Of a stretch of 6,515 nt of DNA, positions 4,979 to 6,515 are shown one piece after another; positions within the stretch are counted from its first letter, which is position 1; every line of letters begins with the position of its first letter. The position numbers and the translations under genes are program-made. Source of the DNA: Bacillota bacterium (GTDB taxonomy: Bacteria > Bacillota > Limnochordia > Darwinibacteriales > Darwinibacteriaceae); contig JAAZLY010000040.1 of NCBI GenBank assembly GCA_012799115.1, positions 1-6,515 of the forward strand, written 5' to 3'. Below the pieces are notes generated by a model, which saw nothing but the letters and a program-made list of their open reading frames with translations, was not told where the DNA came from and ran no database searches.

Positions 4979-5954
4979 TGAGACAGCTGCCGCCGTTATT
5001 CGTAATGGCCGCGAGATTGTATCGAACGTGGTTTTGTCCCAGATCGATATTCATCAAAAATACGGGGGAGTCGTTCCTGAGATTGCTTCGCGCCATCACA
5101 TTGAAGCAATCTTTCCCGTCATTAACGAGGCCTTGGAAGAGGCACAGGTCACCCTAGATGACCTGGAAGTGATCGCGGTGGCTTATGGACCGGGTTTAGT
5201 GGGCAGTCTCCTTGTTGGGGTTGCAGCAGCGAAAGCATTGGCCTTTGCCAAGGGGATTCCCTTGGTTGGTGTCAATCATATTGAAGGGCATATCTATGCC
5301 AATTTCTTGAGTGGTCAGGACGTGAACCCTCCCCTTGTATGCCTCACCGTCTCCGGAGGTCACACCGATCTCTTGTTGATTCCCAGCCTTGGGCAATATG
5401 AGATCCTAGGACGAACCAGGGATGATGCAGCAGGAGAGGCCTTTGACAAGGTGGCCCGGGTTCTTGGCTTGCCGTATCCCGGGGGACCTCAGATTGAAAA
5501 GCTAGCCAAGGAAGGTAATCGCGAGGCGATCGTCTTCCCTAGAGGTCTGCTCGAGAAAGACAACTTTGACTTCTCTTTCAGCGGACTCAAGACAGCTGCC
5601 CTAAATTATTTGAATGGCGCCAAGCAACGGGGCGAGACGGTCCATCTCCCAGATTTTGCCGCTAGTTTTCAATGGGCCATCATTGATGTTCTAACCGAAA
5701 AGCTGATCGCGGCAGCAAGGGAGCATAAGGTCCGTCAGGTGGTACTATCGGGAGGCGTTGCAGCGAATGCAACATTTAGAGAACATGTTGCCGAGAAGGT
5801 GAAGGAACTCGGCATGGAGCTTCTTTACCCGCCGCGGCACCTTTGCACCGATAACGCAGCCATGATTGGTAGCGCAGGTTACTTTGGTTACCTAGCAGGA
5901 AGGCGGAGTGACTACTCGTTGAATGCTGTAGCGAACTTGCGACTAGGGGATTAG
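4938..5954 (+). CDS. tsaD: tRNA t6A37 threonylcarbamoyltransferase catalytic subunit TsaD (Gcp/YgjD)
   Basis: TsaD is the catalytic ASKHA-fold subunit that moves the threonylcarbamoyl group from its AMP adduct to A37 of tRNA. The 338 residues are full length. GIETSCDETAAAV (8-20) is the N-terminal signature, PEIASRHHIEAI (47-58) and AYGPGLVGSLLVG (82-94) are the conserved phosphate-side segments, and His114 and His118 in NHIEGH with Asp305 in CTDNAAMIG correspond to the metal ligands. TVSGGHTDL (137-145), DDAAGEAFDKVAR (162-174), FSFSGLKTA (212-220) and SGGVAANATFRE (271-282) are also present, so the enzyme looks intact. GTG at 4938, 6 bases after GGAGGG (4926-4931), is the start and lies inside rimI. 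Its stop is 11 bases before comB. Confidence 0.97.
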   Translation: MQSGLALGIETSCDETAAAVIRNGREIVSNVVLSQIDIHQKYGGVVPEIASRHHIEAIFPVINEALEEAQVTLDDLEVIAVAYGPGLVGSLLVGVAAAKALAFAKGIPLVGVNHIEGHIYANFLSGQDVNPPLVCLTVSGGHTDLLLIPSLGQYEILGRTRDDAAGEAFDKVARVLGLPYPGGPQIEKLAKEGNREAIVFPRGLLEKDNFDFSFSGLKTAALNYLNGAKQRGETVHLPDFAASFQWAIIDVLTEKLIAAAREHKVRQVVLSGGVAANATFREHVAEKVKELGMELLYPPRHLCTDNAAMIGSAGYFGYLAGRRSDYSLNAVANLRLGD

Positions 5955-5965
5955 AGGAGGATGTT

Positions 5966-6515
5966 ATGCACGCGGAAGTGATACTTAGTCCTGGAGAGTT
6001 TTCTCGGTATGAATTGGCAGGGAAGACTGCCATTGTCATAGACGTCTTTCGCTTTACTACAACTGTCTTGGCTGCCCTCGAGGCCGGTATAGAACGGTTT
6101 TTTCCAGTCGCAGACATCGACCAAGCCTGGGCAATGAAGACGAGTCATCCAGACTATTTTTTGGCCGGGGAACGGCAGGCGCTAAAGATCCCAGGCTTTG
6201 ATTTCGGCAACTCACCACTTGAACATGATGGCCGCTCCTACCAGGGCGGTAATTTGGTATGTTCAACCACCAATGGGACCAGGGCGATTCATGCTGCTAG
6301 GGGTGCCCAGGAGGTGGTTTTAGCTTCTATTCGTTCAGCCCAGGCGGTAGCAGAGTACGCTGCCAGGCAAGGGCGGGATCTCGTTTTCTTCCCTGCTGGC
6401 CTTGAAGGTAGGTTTTCCCTTGAGGACACATGGTGTGCGGGTTTGATTCTCAGTTACTGCAAGGGGATTGATTTCGGGGATGGAGCCAAGACCGCACTTG
6501 TGCTCTATGAAACGA
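5966..6515 (+). CDS. comB: ComB-like 2-phosphosulfolactate phosphatase, partial
   Basis: ComB removes phosphate from 2-phospho-3-sulfolactate to give sulfolactate, a step of coenzyme M synthesis in methanogens and of sulfolactate formation in some bacteria. The first 183 codons are present; family members are about 230-245 residues, so the C-terminal quarter is beyond the right edge. Family features seen are IDVFRFTTTVLAALEAG (25-41), LAGERQALKIPGFDFGNSPLE (67-87, read in two parts), CSTTNGTRAIHAA (99-111) and AGLEGRFSLEDTWCAG (144-159) with the conserved acidic Glu153-Asp154. The ATG at 5966 is chosen over an out-of-frame ATG at 5961; GAGGAGG at 5954-5960 is the ribosome binding site and touches the tsaD stop. 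No other sulfolactate gene is visible, so its role here is unclear. Confidence 0.88.
   Translation, partial: MHAEVILSPGEFSRYELAGKTAIVIDVFRFTTTVLAALEAGIERFFPVADIDQAWAMKTSHPDYFLAGERQALKIPGFDFGNSPLEHDGRSYQGGNLVCSTTNGTRAIHAARGAQEVVLASIRSAQAVAEYAARQGRDLVFFPAGLEGRFSLEDTWCAGLILSYCKGIDFGDGAKTALVLYET

Noticed and set aside
1..6515. CRISPR arrays, tRNA or rRNA genes, insertion sequences, prophage genes
   Set aside because: I looked for regular repeats, cloverleaf-like stretches, transposase motifs and terminal inverted repeats and saw none.

Overview
The window looks like a chromosomal segment from a Gram-positive, low-to-medium GC bacterium of the Bacillota (Firmicutes). The evidence is a mazEF pair that closely resembles Bacillus EndoAI/EndoA, the gene order tsaE-tsaB-rimI-tsaD, strong AGGAGG-type ribosome binding sites, and heavy use of GTG and TTG starts. 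Of the eight complete genes, four start with GTG and two with TTG. Base composition looks close to 50% GC by eye. A clostridial or Limnochordia-like lineage would fit, but genus cannot be read from this sequence.

Layout. Positions 1-567 (minus strand) hold the first 189 codons of an XRE-type regulator with a helical, possibly TPR-like C-terminal part, cut by the left window edge. Positions 568-706 are a divergent control region: a near-consensus sigma-A promoter fires right into mazEF, and a plausible promoter fires left into the regulator. Positions 719-1340 carry the mazE (antitoxin) and mazF (mRNA interferase) pair, closed by a hairpin terminator at 1350-1379. A class I glutamine amidotransferase-fold hydrolase of the gamma-glutamyl-GABA hydrolase type follows (1399-2115). 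A 69-bp gap with a possible interspersed element leads to a metal-dependent amidohydrolase (2185-3345).

From 3367 the genes are tightly packed or overlapping: tsaE, tsaB, rimI, tsaD and the start of comB, which is cut by the right edge after 183 codons. TsaE, TsaB and TsaD form the complex that transfers the threonylcarbamoyl group made by TsaC/Sua5 (not in the window) onto A37 of ANN-decoding tRNAs. RimI acetylates the N-terminus of a ribosomal protein. ComB is a phosphatase of sulfolactate metabolism and is the functional outsider of the run.

No tRNA, rRNA, CRISPR array, insertion sequence or phage gene is visible. Every gene can be assigned to a known family, and I do not see a clearly undescribed multi-gene system. 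The spots most worth a second look are the xre/mazEF control region (back-to-back promoters, an imperfect direct repeat and a four-codon leader ORF), the repeat-like gap before the amidohydrolase, and comB attached to the t6A operon.
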